This document shows positions 1 through 8,376 of a stretch of DNA of 64,000 nucleotides, piece by piece. A program made the position numbers and the translations under genes. This DNA is from Pseudomonas sp. Irchel 3H7 (GTDB taxonomy: Bacteria > Pseudomonadota > Gammaproteobacteria > Pseudomonadales > Pseudomonadaceae): the NCBI RefSeq assembly GCF_900187605.1, contig NZ_FYEA01000001.1, positions 702,871 through 766,870 of the forward strand, given 5' to 3'. The notes under the pieces are model-generated. The model worked only from the letters and a program-made list of their open reading frames with translations, had not been told where the DNA came from and did not search any database. Each line of letters begins with the position of its first letter. Within the stretch, counting starts at the first letter, position 1.

Positions 1-336
1 GTCTCCAAGCGTCTGGACGACGACATCTCCGCCGTCTGCGCCGCGTTCAACCTGCGCGTCGAAAACGGCGTAATCACCGATGCGCGCATGGCGTTCGGTG
101 GTATGGCCGCGATCCCGAAACGCGCCGCCCACTGTGAAGCCGCACTGATCGGTGCGCCGTTCAACAACGCCGTGGTCGAGCGCGCCTGCGCTGCACTGGC
201 GGAAGATTTCACCCCGCTCTCGGACTTCCGCGCCAGCAAGGAATATCGCCTGCTCAGCGCGCAGAACCTACTGCGCAAATACTTCATCGAACTGCAAACA
301 CCGCACATCGAGACTCGGGTGACCGCTTATGTCTAA
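1..336 (+). CDS. xdhA: Xanthine dehydrogenase small subunit, C-terminal part (partial)
   Basis: The reading frame is open from the first base to the TAA at 334-336, so only the last 111 codons are present and the start lies outside the window. The fragment (ARMAFGGMAAIPKRA, then ALIGAPFNN) is the C-terminal FAD-domain tail of the XdhA / CO-dehydrogenase flavoprotein family. The subunit normally carries [2Fe-2S] centres and FAD and passes electrons from the molybdenum subunit to NAD+ during oxidation of hypoxanthine and xanthine to urate. The stop overlaps the xdhB start by 8 bases, which implies translational coupling. Identification rests mainly on this fragment plus the xdhB neighbour. Confidence 0.9.
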   Translation, partial: VSKRLDDDISAVCAAFNLRVENGVITDARMAFGGMAAIPKRAAHCEAALIGAPFNNAVVERACAALAEDFTPLSDFRASKEYRLLSAQNLLRKYFIELQTPHIETRVTAYV

Positions 337-2728
337 CCATCACGGCGTAGAGAAAACTCAAGCTGAACTGGCTGAATTGTTCGCCAAGGACCTGACCTCC
401 GGTGTCGGCCGCAGCGTCAAGCACGACAGCGCCGCCAAGCACGTGTCTGGTGAGGCGCAGTACATCGATGACCGCCTGGAATTTCCGAACCAGTTGCACC
501 TGTACGCACGCCTGTCGGACCGCGCCCACGCGAAAATCATCAGCATCGACACCTCGCCGTGCTACGCCTTCGAAGGCGTGCGCATCGCCATCACCCACGA
601 AGACGTGCCGGGCCTGAAAGACATAGGCCCATTGTTGCCGGGCGACCCGCTGCTGGCCATCGATGACGTGCAATTCGTCGGTCAACCGGTGCTCGCCGTC
701 GCCGCGAAAGATCTGGAAACCGCGCGCAAAGCCGCGATGGCGGCGATCATCGAATACGAAGATCTCGAGCCGGTGCTGGACGTGGTTGAAGCCCTGCGCA
801 AACGCCATTTCGTGCTCGACAGCCACACCCACCAGCGCGGCGATTCGGTCTCGGCACTGGCGACCGCTGAACATCGCATTCAAGGCACGCTGCACATTGG
901 CGGCCAGGAACACTTCTATCTGGAGACGCAAATCTCTTCAGTGATGCCGACCGAAGACGGCGGCATGATCGTCTACTGCTCGACGCAGAACCCGACCGAA
1001 GTGCAGAAACTGGTCGCCGAAGTGCTCGACGTGTCGATGAACAAAATCGTCGTCGACATGCGCCGCATGGGCGGTGGCTTCGGCGGCAAGGAAACTCAAG
1101 CCGCCAGCCCGGCGTGCCTGTGCGCGGTGGTTGCGCACCTCACCGGTCAGCCGACCAAGATGCGCCTGCCGCGCGTCGAAGACATGCTGATGACCGGCAA
1201 GCGTCACCCGTTCTACGTCGAATACGACGTCGGCTTCGACAGCACCGGGCGCCTGCACGGGATCAACATGGATCTGGCCGGCAACTGCGGCTGCTCGCCG
1301 GACTTGTCCGCGTCGATCGTTGACCGGGCGATGTTCCACTCGGACAACTCGTACTACCTCGGCGATGCGACCATCAATGGTCACCGCTGCAAGACCAACA
1401 CCGCGTCGAACACCGCTTACCGTGGTTTCGGTGGTCCGCAAGGCATGGTCGCGATCGAAGAAGTGATGGACGCGATTGCCCGTCACCTGCAGCTCGACCC
1501 ACTTGCCGTGCGCAAGGCCAACTACTACGGCAAGACCGAGCGCAACGTCACCCACTACTACCAGACCGTCGAGCACAACATGCTCGAAGAGATGACCGCC
1601 GAACTGGAAGAAAGCAGCCAGTACCACGAGCGCCGCGAAGCCATTCGTCGCTACAACGCCAACAGCCCGATCCTGAAAAAAGGCCTGGCGCTGACCCCGG
1701 TGAAATTCGGCATTTCCTTCACCGCGAGCTTCTTGAACCAGGCCGGCGCGCTGATCCACATCTACACCGATGGCAGCATCCACCTGAACCATGGCGGCAC
1801 CGAAATGGGTCAGGGCCTGAACACCAAAGTCGCGCAGGTCGTGGCCGAAGTGTTCCAGGTCGAAATCGATCGTGTGCAGATCACCGCGACCAACACCGAC
1901 AAGGTGCCGAACACTTCGCCGACGGCAGCGTCGAGCGGTGCCGACTTGAACGGTAAAGCGGCGCAGAACGCGGCGGAAATCATCAAGAAACGCCTGATCG
2001 AATTCGCTGCCCGTCACTTCAAAGTCACTGAAGAAGACGTTGAATTCCACAACGGCCATGTGCGTGTTCGCGACCATATCCTGACCTTTGAAGCGCTGAT
2101 CCAGCAGGCGTATTTCAATCAGGTGTCGCTGTCGAGCACTGGCTTCTACAAGACTCCGAAAATCTACTACGACCGCAGCCAGGCGCGTGGGCGTCCGTTC
2201 TACTACTTCGCCTTCGGCGCGGCGTGCTGCGAAGTGATCGTCGACACCCTGACCGGCGAGTACAAGATGCTGCGCACCGACATTCTTCACGACGTCGGCG
2301 CCTCGCTGAACCCGTCCATCGACATCGGTCAGGTCGAGGGTGGTTTCATTCAGGGCATGGGCTGGCTGACCATGGAAGAACTGGTCTGGAACAACAAAGG
2401 CAAGCTGATGACCAACGGCCCGGCCAGCTACAAGATCCCGGCGGTGGCGGACATGCCTCTGGATCTGCGGGTGAAACTGGTGGAAAACCGCAAGAACCCG
2501 GAAGACACCGTGTTCCATTCCAAGGCTGTCGGTGAACCGCCGTTCATGCTCGGGATTGCTTCGTGGTGTGCGATCAAGGATGCGGTGGCAAGCCTCGGTG
2601 ATTACAAGCATCAGCCGCAGATCGATGCGCCGGCGACGCCGGAGCGGGTGTTATGGGGGTGTGAGCAGATGCGTCAGCTCAAAGCGGTGAAAGCCGTTGA
2701 AGCTGAAACCGAGCTGGCTCCGCTCTAA
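329..2728 (+). CDS. xdhB: Xanthine dehydrogenase molybdopterin-binding subunit
   Basis: Large (molybdenum) subunit of xanthine dehydrogenase, 799 aa, which hydroxylates hypoxanthine and xanthine in the cytoplasm. The usual family signatures are visible: the Ald_Xan_dh_C N-terminal domain (about residues 30-140), RRMGGGFGGKE near residue 250, the RGFGGPQG loop near 370, GGTEMGQGLNTK near 490, and the C-terminal AVGEPPFMLG near 730 that carries the catalytic Glu. Length is normal for the bacterial two-subunit enzyme. The ATG at 329 lies inside the end of xdhA (8 bp overlap). xdhC follows after a 145 bp gap filled by a REP pair, and guaD comes next, so the cluster takes guanine to urate. Confidence 0.96.
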   Translation: MSNHHGVEKTQAELAELFAKDLTSGVGRSVKHDSAAKHVSGEAQYIDDRLEFPNQLHLYARLSDRAHAKIISIDTSPCYAFEGVRIAITHEDVPGLKDIGPLLPGDPLLAIDDVQFVGQPVLAVAAKDLETARKAAMAAIIEYEDLEPVLDVVEALRKRHFVLDSHTHQRGDSVSALATAEHRIQGTLHIGGQEHFYLETQISSVMPTEDGGMIVYCSTQNPTEVQKLVAEVLDVSMNKIVVDMRRMGGGFGGKETQAASPACLCAVVAHLTGQPTKMRLPRVEDMLMTGKRHPFYVEYDVGFDSTGRLHGINMDLAGNCGCSPDLSASIVDRAMFHSDNSYYLGDATINGHRCKTNTASNTAYRGFGGPQGMVAIEEVMDAIARHLQLDPLAVRKANYYGKTERNVTHYYQTVEHNMLEEMTAELEESSQYHERREAIRRYNANSPILKKGLALTPVKFGISFTASFLNQAGALIHIYTDGSIHLNHGGTEMGQGLNTKVAQVVAEVFQVEIDRVQITATNTDKVPNTSPTAASSGADLNGKAAQNAAEIIKKRLIEFAARHFKVTEEDVEFHNGHVRVRDHILTFEALIQQAYFNQVSLSSTGFYKTPKIYYDRSQARGRPFYYFAFGAACCEVIVDTLTGEYKMLRTDILHDVGASLNPSIDIGQVEGGFIQGMGWLTMEELVWNNKGKLMTNGPASYKIPAVADMPLDLRVKLVENRKNPEDTVFHSKAVGEPPFMLGIASWCAIKDAVASLGDYKHQPQIDAPATPERVLWGCEQMRQLKAVKAVEAETELAPL

Positions 2729-2745
2729 AGACCGAGGGGCGGCCA

Positions 2746-2836
2746 ATCGCTGGCAAGCCAGCTCCCACAGGTTTTTGTGGCGTTTAACCGATAGGCGTTA
2801 CACCGCAAATCCTGTGGGAGCTGGCTTGCCAGCGAT
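2746..2836. repeat. REP inverted pair, type A (ATCGCTGGCAAGCC core)
   Basis: Two perfectly complementary 26-base arms at 2746-2771 and 2811-2836 flank a 39-base spacer between xdhB and xdhC. The arm starts ATCGCTGGCAAGCCAGC and ends CTCCCACAGG. The same arm recurs at 5122-5212 and 9863-9956. This is the typical form of a Pseudomonas REP doublet (REPIN). It could form a cruciform or mRNA hairpin within the xdh operon. Confidence 0.9.
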
Positions 2837-2873
2837 GAGGCCCGAACAGACAACGATGTTGTAGGGGTGAACT

Positions 2874-3731
2874 ATGTACAACTGGATCGACGCCCTCGCC
2901 GACCTGCAGAACCAGGGCGAACCCTGTGTGCTGGTGACGATCATCGAAGAACTCGGCTCGACGCCACGTAACGCCGGTTCGAAAATGGTCATCAGCGCTA
3001 ACCAGAGCTTCGACACCATTGGTGGCGGGCATCTGGAATACAAAGCCATGCAGATCGCCCGCGACATGCTCGCCAGCGGCAAGCAGGACACTCATCTGGA
3101 GCGCTTCAGCCTTGGCGCCAGCCTGGGCCAGTGCTGCGGCGGCGCCACCGTGTTGCTGTTCGAACCGATGGGCCAGGTGCAGGCGCAAATCGCCGTGTTC
3201 GGTGCCGGTCACGTTGGCCGCGCTTTGGTGCCCCTGCTCGCCAGCCTGCCCTGCCGGGTGCGCTGGATCGATTCGCGCGAGGCCGAATTCCCCGAACAGA
3301 TCCCCCACGGCGTGCGTAAAATCGTTTCCGAAGAGCCTGTGGATGAAATCGATGAGCTGCCCGCCGGCAGTTATTGCATCGTCATGACCCACAACCATCA
3401 GCTCGACCTTGAACTCACTGCCGCGATCCTCAAGCGCAACGACTTCGCCTACTTCGGCCTGATCGGTTCGAAGACCAAACGCGCGAAGTTCGAACACCGT
3501 TTGCGTGATCGCGGTTTCGACAGCGGCGTCGTGCAACGCATGCGCTGCCCGATGGGCATCGGCGAAGTCAAAGGCAAACTGCCTGTGGAAATCGCCATCT
3601 CCATCGCCGGCGAAATCATCGCAACCTACAACGCCAACTTCGGCCAGCAGACTGCCAGCGCCGAACCGATTGCCAAACTGCTGCCGGTTTCGCGGCGCAG
3701 TCAGGCGACCAAACTCAAAGCCTCAAACTGA
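2874..3731 (+). CDS. xdhC: Xanthine dehydrogenase accessory protein XdhC
   Basis: XdhC-family chaperone (285 aa) that delivers and protects the (sulfurated) molybdenum cofactor for XdhAB; it is cytoplasmic. The N-terminal half has the XdhC/CoxI pattern (LGSTPRNAGSKM near 25 and a GGGHLEYKA motif near 50). The middle carries a Rossmann nucleotide-binding loop VFGAGHVGRAL (about 108-118), and the C-terminal half has FGLIGSKTKRAKF and MGIGEVKGKLPVEIA. The start is ATG 2874, preceded by GTAGGGGTG as a ribosome-binding site. It sits between xdhB and guaD, 13 bp before the latter, as expected for an operon. Confidence 0.94.
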   Translation: MYNWIDALADLQNQGEPCVLVTIIEELGSTPRNAGSKMVISANQSFDTIGGGHLEYKAMQIARDMLASGKQDTHLERFSLGASLGQCCGGATVLLFEPMGQVQAQIAVFGAGHVGRALVPLLASLPCRVRWIDSREAEFPEQIPHGVRKIVSEEPVDEIDELPAGSYCIVMTHNHQLDLELTAAILKRNDFAYFGLIGSKTKRAKFEHRLRDRGFDSGVVQRMRCPMGIGEVKGKLPVEIAISIAGEIIATYNANFGQQTASAEPIAKLLPVSRRSQATKLKASN

Positions 3732-3744
3732 TTAGAGAACCCTC

Positions 3745-5049
3745 ATGCCTCTGACTCGCAAAGCCTACCGCGCCGCCATCCTGCACAGCATCGCCGACCC
3801 CGCCGAAGTCGGGATTGAAGCCTCCTACGAATATTTCGAGGATGGCCTGCTGGTGGTCGATGGCGGCAAGATCAGCGCCCTCGGCCACGCCAGCGAATTG
3901 TTACCGACCCTGCCGGCGGACATCGAGATCGAGCACTACCAAGACGCGCTGATCACCCCGGGCTTCATCGATACCCACATTCACTTTCCACAAACCGGCA
4001 TGGTCGGTGCCTACGGCGAGCAATTGCTCGACTGGCTGAACACCTACACCTTCCCGTGCGAAAGCCAGTTCGGCGACAAGGCCCACGCCGATGAGGTCGC
4101 GGACATTTTCATCAAGGAACTGCTGCGCAACGGCACCACCACCGCGCTGGTCTTCGGCAGCGTGCACCCGCAGTCGGTAAACTCGTTCTTCGAAGCCGCC
4201 GAAAAGCTCGACCTGCGCATGATCGCCGGCAAGGTGATGATGGACCGCAACGCGCCGGACTACCTGACCGACACCGCCGAATCGAGCTACGTCGAAAGCA
4301 AGTCGCTGATCGAGCGCTGGCACGGCAAGGGTCGCCTGCACTATGCAGTTACTCCACGCTTCGCGCCGACCAGTACTCCGGAACAACTGACCCTCGCCGG
4401 GCAACTGCTGAGCGAATACCCGGATCTGTACATGCAGACCCACATCAGCGAAAACCTCAAGGAAATCGAGTGGGTCAAGGAGCTGTTCCCGGAGCGTAAA
4501 GGCTATCTCGACGTTTACGATCACTACCAATTGCTCGGCGAGCGCTCGGTGTTCGCTCACGGCGTGCACTTGTGCGACGACGAATGCGCGCGTCTGGCGG
4601 AAACCGGCTCGGCGATCTCGTTCTGCCCGACCTCGAACTTGTTCCTCGGCAGCGGCTTGTTCAACCTGCCGATGGCCGAGAAGCACAAACTCAACGTCGG
4701 TCTGGGCACTGACGTCGGCGGCGGCACCAGTTTTTCGCTGCTGCAAACGCTGAACGAAGCGTACAAAGTGATGCAACTGCAAGGTGCGCGACTGAGCCCG
4801 TTCAAGTCGCTGTATCTGGCGACGCTGGGTGGCGCACGCGCCCTGCGACTGGAAGACAAGATTGGCAACCTGCAACCGGGTTCTGATGCTGACTTCCTGG
4901 TGCTCGATTACAACGCTACGCCGCTGCTGAGCTATCGCTTGAAGCAGGCCAACAATATTGCCGAGACGTTGTTTGTTCTGATGACGCTGGGCGATGACCG
5001 CACGGTGCAGCAGACGTATGCGGCAGGTGCTTTGGTGCATCAGCGCTAA
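3745..5049 (+). CDS. guaD: Guanine deaminase
   Basis: Amidohydrolase of the guanine deaminase family, 434 aa. It hydrolyses guanine to xanthine and ammonia, which feeds XdhAB. Zinc-site motifs are present: the HxH of DTHIHFPQTGM (about residue 75), HISENLKEIEW (about 230), HGVHLCDDE (about 270) and the catalytic Asp of GTDVGGGTSF (about 325). The 13 bp spacing from xdhC and a strong terminator at 5065-5103 mark it as the last gene of the xdh operon. Confidence 0.96.
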   Translation: MPLTRKAYRAAILHSIADPAEVGIEASYEYFEDGLLVVDGGKISALGHASELLPTLPADIEIEHYQDALITPGFIDTHIHFPQTGMVGAYGEQLLDWLNTYTFPCESQFGDKAHADEVADIFIKELLRNGTTTALVFGSVHPQSVNSFFEAAEKLDLRMIAGKVMMDRNAPDYLTDTAESSYVESKSLIERWHGKGRLHYAVTPRFAPTSTPEQLTLAGQLLSEYPDLYMQTHISENLKEIEWVKELFPERKGYLDVYDHYQLLGERSVFAHGVHLCDDECARLAETGSAISFCPTSNLFLGSGLFNLPMAEKHKLNVGLGTDVGGGTSFSLLQTLNEAYKVMQLQGARLSPFKSLYLATLGGARALRLEDKIGNLQPGSDADFLVLDYNATPLLSYRLKQANNIAETLFVLMTLGDDRTVQQTYAAGALVHQR

Positions 5050-5064
5050 GCTTTTCCAAGGCAT

Positions 5065-5103
5065 AAAAAATCCCCCGGTGGTGTGTACCCCGGGGGATTT
5101 TTT
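5065..5103 (+). terminator. Rho-independent terminator of the xdh-guaD operon
   Basis: A 14 bp perfect stem (5065-5078 with 5090-5103) contains a CCCCCGG/CCGGGGG core flanked by A6 and T6 tracts. It lies 16 bases after the guaD stop. The symmetrical A and T runs could let it work in both directions. Confidence 0.92.
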
Positions 5104-5121
5104 GTTGCCTGTCAGATTGCT

Positions 5122-5212
5122 ATCGCTGGCAAGCCAGCTCCCACAGGTTTCTCGATGTATCGCAGATTTGGTGAACCCCACAATTCCCTGTGGGAGCTGG
5201 CTTGCCAGCGAT
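5122..5212. repeat. REP inverted pair, type A
   Basis: Same 26-base arms as at 2746-2836 (5122-5147 and 5187-5212), again with a spacer of exactly 39 bases but a different spacer sequence. It lies between the convergent guaD and GntR genes. Confidence 0.9.
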
Positions 5213-5231
5213 TGGGGCGACTCGGTGTCAT

Positions 5232-5996
5232 TTAGAGCTTGGCCGCAGGGCGCCCCGGCTTCTTGGTCTGCAACAAATGCGAGAACACCGCATGCAGATC
5301 ATCCGACGCGCCTTCCTCGTCGAGGTTGAGCTTGCTGTCGATGTGATCCATGTGATGCATCATCAGATTCACCGCCAACTCACCGTCACGTTTCTCGATC
5401 GCGTCGATCAACTGGGTATGTTCATCGTACGAGCAATGCGAGCGGTTGCCGCTTTCATACTGGGCAATGATCAGCGACGTCTGCGAAACCAGGCTGCGCT
5501 GGAAACTGATCAGTGGGGCGTTCATCGCCGCTTCCGCCAGTTTCAGGTGGAATTCGCCCGACAGCCGAATACCGGCGCCGCGATCACCGCGCGAGAAGCT
5601 GTCGCGCTCGTCGTTGACCATCTGGCGCAACTCGGCAATCTGCTCGGCGGTGGCGTGTTGCACGGCCAACTCTGTGATCGCGCGCTCGACCAGACGGCGA
5701 GCGAGAAACACCTGACGCGCCTCTTCAACACTCGGGCTGGCGACGACGGCGCCACGGTTCGGCCGCAACAGCACCACGCCCTCATGGGCCAGACGCGACA
5801 GCGCGCGGCGAATGATGGTGCGGCTGACCCCGAAGATTTCCCCCAGCGCTTCTTCGCTCAATTTTGTGCCGGGCGCCAGACGCTGTTCGAGGATGGCCTC
5901 GAAGATATGCGCGTAGACAATATCGTCCTGGGTTCCGCTGCGGCCGGCTTTGCCTGCTCGCGGTTGTTTCTTGAGGGGTTGCAACTGTTCGTTCAT
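5232..5996 (-). CDS. GntR-family (FCD/FadR-type) transcriptional regulator
   Basis: 254 aa DNA-binding regulator. An N-terminal winged helix (about residues 20-95; KLSEEALGEIFGVSRTIIRRAL is the HTH) is followed by an all-helical FCD ligand domain (about 100-230) with conserved His residues (EFHLKLAE, MMHHMDHIDSKL). The frame is open upstream to 6374, but ATG 5996 gives the normal family length and places the palindrome at 6089 in the promoter. It lies between the purine operon and a divergent BenE-type transporter, so it may control either or both. Its ligand cannot be read from sequence. Confidence 0.88.
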   Translation of the reverse strand: MNEQLQPLKKQPRAGKAGRSGTQDDIVYAHIFEAILEQRLAPGTKLSEEALGEIFGVSRTIIRRALSRLAHEGVVLLRPNRGAVVASPSVEEARQVFLARRLVERAITELAVQHATAEQIAELRQMVNDERDSFSRGDRGAGIRLSGEFHLKLAEAAMNAPLISFQRSLVSQTSLIIAQYESGNRSHCSYDEHTQLIDAIEKRDGELAVNLMMHHMDHIDSKLNLDEEGASDDLHAVFSHLLQTKKPGRPAAKL

Positions 5997-6088
5997 GGGC
6001 ACTCGAGTCGGGAGAACTGCGGCGAATAGACCGTGACTGTAATACGGCACAGTAGGTCGCTGGCAAGTATCGCGTAAAAAACAGCGCG

Positions 6089-6100
6089 ATTGTACACAAT
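6089..6100. promoter_or_regulatory. Candidate GntR operator in a divergent promoter region
   Basis: ATTGTACACAAT is an ATTGT-N2-ACAAT inverted repeat, 93 bp upstream of the GntR start and about 250 bp upstream of the BenE-type transporter. The length and symmetry fit FadR/FCD-type operators. Besides this palindrome and the REP pair at 6215-6299, nothing else was recognised in the 354 bp gap 5997-6350. Confidence 0.5.
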
Positions 6101-6214
6101 GGATGGTGGCAACACGACTGTATGGCTGTTTGTGACCTCCGCTGTATTGCAACGATCCGTTACGTTTGAGTTTAGGCTTGATCGCAGAATCCGCTGCCAG
6201 AACACCACCTACCC

Positions 6215-6299
6215 TGTAGGAGCTGCCGAAGGCTGCGATCTTTTGACTTTGATTTTGAGAAGCAAGATCAACAGATCGCAGCCTTCGGCAGCTCCTACA
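6215..6299. repeat. REP inverted pair, type B (GTAGGAGCTGCCGAAGG core)
   Basis: 27-base complementary arms at 6215-6241 and 6273-6299 (TGTAGGAGCTGCCGAAGG... and its complement) upstream of the BenE-type gene. Further copies of this family lie at 28786, 40642, 47930 and 49731. Confidence 0.9.
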
Positions 6300-6350
6300 A
6301 GGGTTTGCGTTATGGCGGACATCTTCATTGGTATAAGGAACACCGTTGTC

Positions 6351-7541
6351 ATGAACGACGCCACGCACACTCAACTGCGCCCGCTGGCCGATACCTCGCC
6401 CTCAGCCATCGTCGCCGGGTTCATCGCGATGATGACCGGCTACACCAGCTCGCTGGTGCTGATGTTCCAGGCCGGGCAAGCGGCGGGCCTGACCAGCGGG
6501 CAGATTTCTTCGTGGATCTGGGCGATCTCGATCGGCATGGCGGTGTGTTCGATTGGCCTCTCGCTGCGTTATCGCACGCCCATCACCATCGCCTGGTCGA
6601 CACCCGGCGCAGCGTTGCTGATCACCAGCCTCGGCGGCGTCAGTTATGGCGAGGCCATTGGCGCCTACATCACCTGCGCCGTGCTGGTGACGATCTGCGG
6701 CCTGACCGGCAGCTTCGAACGCCTGGTAAAAAAGATCCCCGCGTCACTGGCAGCGGCATTGCTGGCGGGGATTCTGTTCAAGATCGGCAGTGAAATCTTC
6801 GTCGCCGCGCAGCATCGCACCGGGCTGGTGCTGGGGATGTTCTTCACTTATTTGCTGGTCAAGCGTCTGTCGCCGCGTTATGCCGTGCTCGCCGCGCTGC
6901 TGATCGGCACCGCGCTGTCTGGCTTCATGGGGCTGCTGGATTTCAGCGGTTTTCATCTGGAAGTGGCGACGCCGGTGTGGACCACGCCGCACTTCTCGTT
7001 GGCAGCGACCATCAGCATTGGCATTCCGCTGTTCGTGGTCGCGATGACCTCGCAGAACATGCCCGGCATCGCCGTCCTGCGCGCCGACGGTTACAACGTT
7101 CCGGCCTCGCCGCTGATCACCACCACCGGCATCGCTTCACTATTACTGGCGCCGTTCGGCTCCCACGGCATCAACCTCGCGGCCATCAGCGCGGCGATTT
7201 GCACCGGGCCGCATGCCCATGAGGATCGCAACAAGCGCTACACCGCTGCGGTCTGGTGCGGGATTTTCTACGGGATTGCCGGGGTGTTCGGCGCCACGTT
7301 GGCGGCGTTGTTTGCCGCGCTGCCGAAGGAATTGGTGCTGTCGATTGCCGCGCTGGCGCTATTCGGCTCGATCATCAATGGTTTGAGCATTGCCATGGCC
7401 GAGGTGAAGGAACGGGAGGCGGCGTTGATTACCTTTATGGTCACGGCGTCGGGGCTGACGTTGTTTTCCATTGGTTCGGCGTTTTGGGGGATTGTCGCGG
7501 GGGTTTTGACGCTGGTGATTTTGAATTGGCGTAAAGCCTGA
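6351..7541 (+). CDS. BenE-family (benzoate/H+ symporter-like) membrane transporter
   Basis: Inner-membrane transporter of 396 aa with about 11-12 hydrophobic segments across the whole chain. The family signature FVVAMTSQNMPGIAVLRADGY lies near residues 225-245, and SHGINLAAISAAICTGP near 270. ATG 6351 is chosen because AAGGAA sits 10 bases upstream; an in-frame ATG at 6312 is a weaker alternative. BenE proteins are named for benzoate uptake, but no benzoate catabolic gene is nearby. The neighbours are purine genes and a GntR regulator, so the substrate is uncertain. Confidence 0.88.
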   Translation: MNDATHTQLRPLADTSPSAIVAGFIAMMTGYTSSLVLMFQAGQAAGLTSGQISSWIWAISIGMAVCSIGLSLRYRTPITIAWSTPGAALLITSLGGVSYGEAIGAYITCAVLVTICGLTGSFERLVKKIPASLAAALLAGILFKIGSEIFVAAQHRTGLVLGMFFTYLLVKRLSPRYAVLAALLIGTALSGFMGLLDFSGFHLEVATPVWTTPHFSLAATISIGIPLFVVAMTSQNMPGIAVLRADGYNVPASPLITTTGIASLLLAPFGSHGINLAAISAAICTGPHAHEDRNKRYTAAVWCGIFYGIAGVFGATLAALFAALPKELVLSIAALALFGSIINGLSIAMAEVKEREAALITFMVTASGLTLFSIGSAFWGIVAGVLTLVILNWRKA

Positions 7542-7545
7542 GGTC

Positions 7546-7714
7546 AAAAGCCCCTCACCCTAACCCTCTCCCAGGAGGAGAGGGGACTGATCAGGGTGTT
7601 TGGAAGACATACGCCGACGTGGGATACCGAGTTGAACTCAGGTTTTGAACAGCCCACAAGTCGGCTCCCTCTCCAGGGGGAGAGGGCTGGGCGGGCGGCG
7701 TTCCGATGAGGGGT
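7546..7714. repeat. Long interspersed inverted repeat (CCCCTCACCCTAACCCTC family)
   Basis: An element starting CCCCTCACCCTAACCCTCTC and ending with GGGAGAGGGCTGGGCGG... GATGAGGGG, so its ends are roughly complementary. Related copies lie at 18839-19043, 42335-42707 and 53058-53340. No protein is encoded. It fills the gap between the BenE-type gene and yggL. Confidence 0.8.
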
Positions 7715-7760
7715 AGCCTCACCGCAAATCCCAAACCGAACCCCCAAACACCAGACGAAA

Positions 7761-7792
7761 AAAAACGGCGACCCTCAGGTCGCCGTTTTTTT
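7761..7792 (-). terminator. Rho-independent terminator downstream of yggL
   Basis: The stem AAAAACGGCGACC (7761-7773) pairs with GGTCGCCGTTTTT (7778-7790) around a CTCA loop, and the T tract continues to 7792. It lies just past the yggL stop on the minus strand and may act in both directions. Confidence 0.88.
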
Positions 7793-7797
7793 CAGTA

Positions 7798-8142
7798 TCA
7801 CTTAGCCGCGTTGATCGGCTTTTCCGGATACCAAACGTCCAGCAACGGGCTGACTTCATACTTGGTCAGCTCGGAGCGGGTTTTCAGCCAGGCTTCAACG
7901 GCAGCGCGCTGCTCTTCGTTGACCGAGCCACGCTTCTGCAGGCATACCAGACCGAAGTCGTCGCCGCCAACATAACCCAGACCGTTGGCTTCCATGGCTT
8001 CTTTGATGAATGCTTCGAGGAAAGCGTCAATGGCTTCTTCGGACAAGTCTTCTTTGAAGTCCAGGTTCAGTTCGAAACCCAGCTCTTGAAATTCATCAAC
8101 GCACAGTTTTTTGCGCAGACGCTGGGAACGGTTAGTCGCCAT
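7798..8142 (-). CDS. yggL: YggL family (DUF469) ribosome-associated protein
   Basis: Small acidic protein of 114 aa. It begins MATNRSQRLRKKLCVDEFQELGF and contains the LNLDFKEDLSEEAIDAF and GLGYVGGDDFG segments typical of YggL/DUF469. E. coli YggL is reported to bind the 50S subunit; the exact role is unclear. The frame extends upstream to 8217, but ATG 8142 gives the usual family length and has AGGATTG upstream. It is monocistronic, with its own terminator. Confidence 0.9.
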   Translation of the reverse strand: MATNRSQRLRKKLCVDEFQELGFELNLDFKEDLSEEAIDAFLEAFIKEAMEANGLGYVGGDDFGLVCLQKRGSVNEEQRAAVEAWLKTRSELTKYEVSPLLDVWYPEKPINAAK

Positions 8143-8376
8143 TGGAACAATCCTCTTAAGTAAATACGGCGGGCACTTTACCAGTTTAAGCAATCGATTG
8201 CCCGCCTCTCTGGACACAGCGGCCGACCGTCTGTAAAAAAATCAACGAATCGCCACCCCGAGGACGGCACAATCGGTTACACCTTGGGGCATAATGCCGA
8301 CACTTTCGTGACCACTGAGGACCTTTTCATCCATGTCCTCGTCTTTTTTCCCCTCGGCTGTAGGGTTTTATTTCAT

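Noticed and set aside
938..2611. 557-codon minus-strand open frame opposite xdhB
   Set aside because: Antisense shadow of a clear xdhB frame, caused by G+C-rich codon use; no recognisable domain.
6041..6065. Sigma-54 promoter candidate (CTGGCAAGTATCGCG) near the GntR gene
   Set aside because: GG-GC spacing is 10 bases instead of 12, which sigma-54 does not tolerate.
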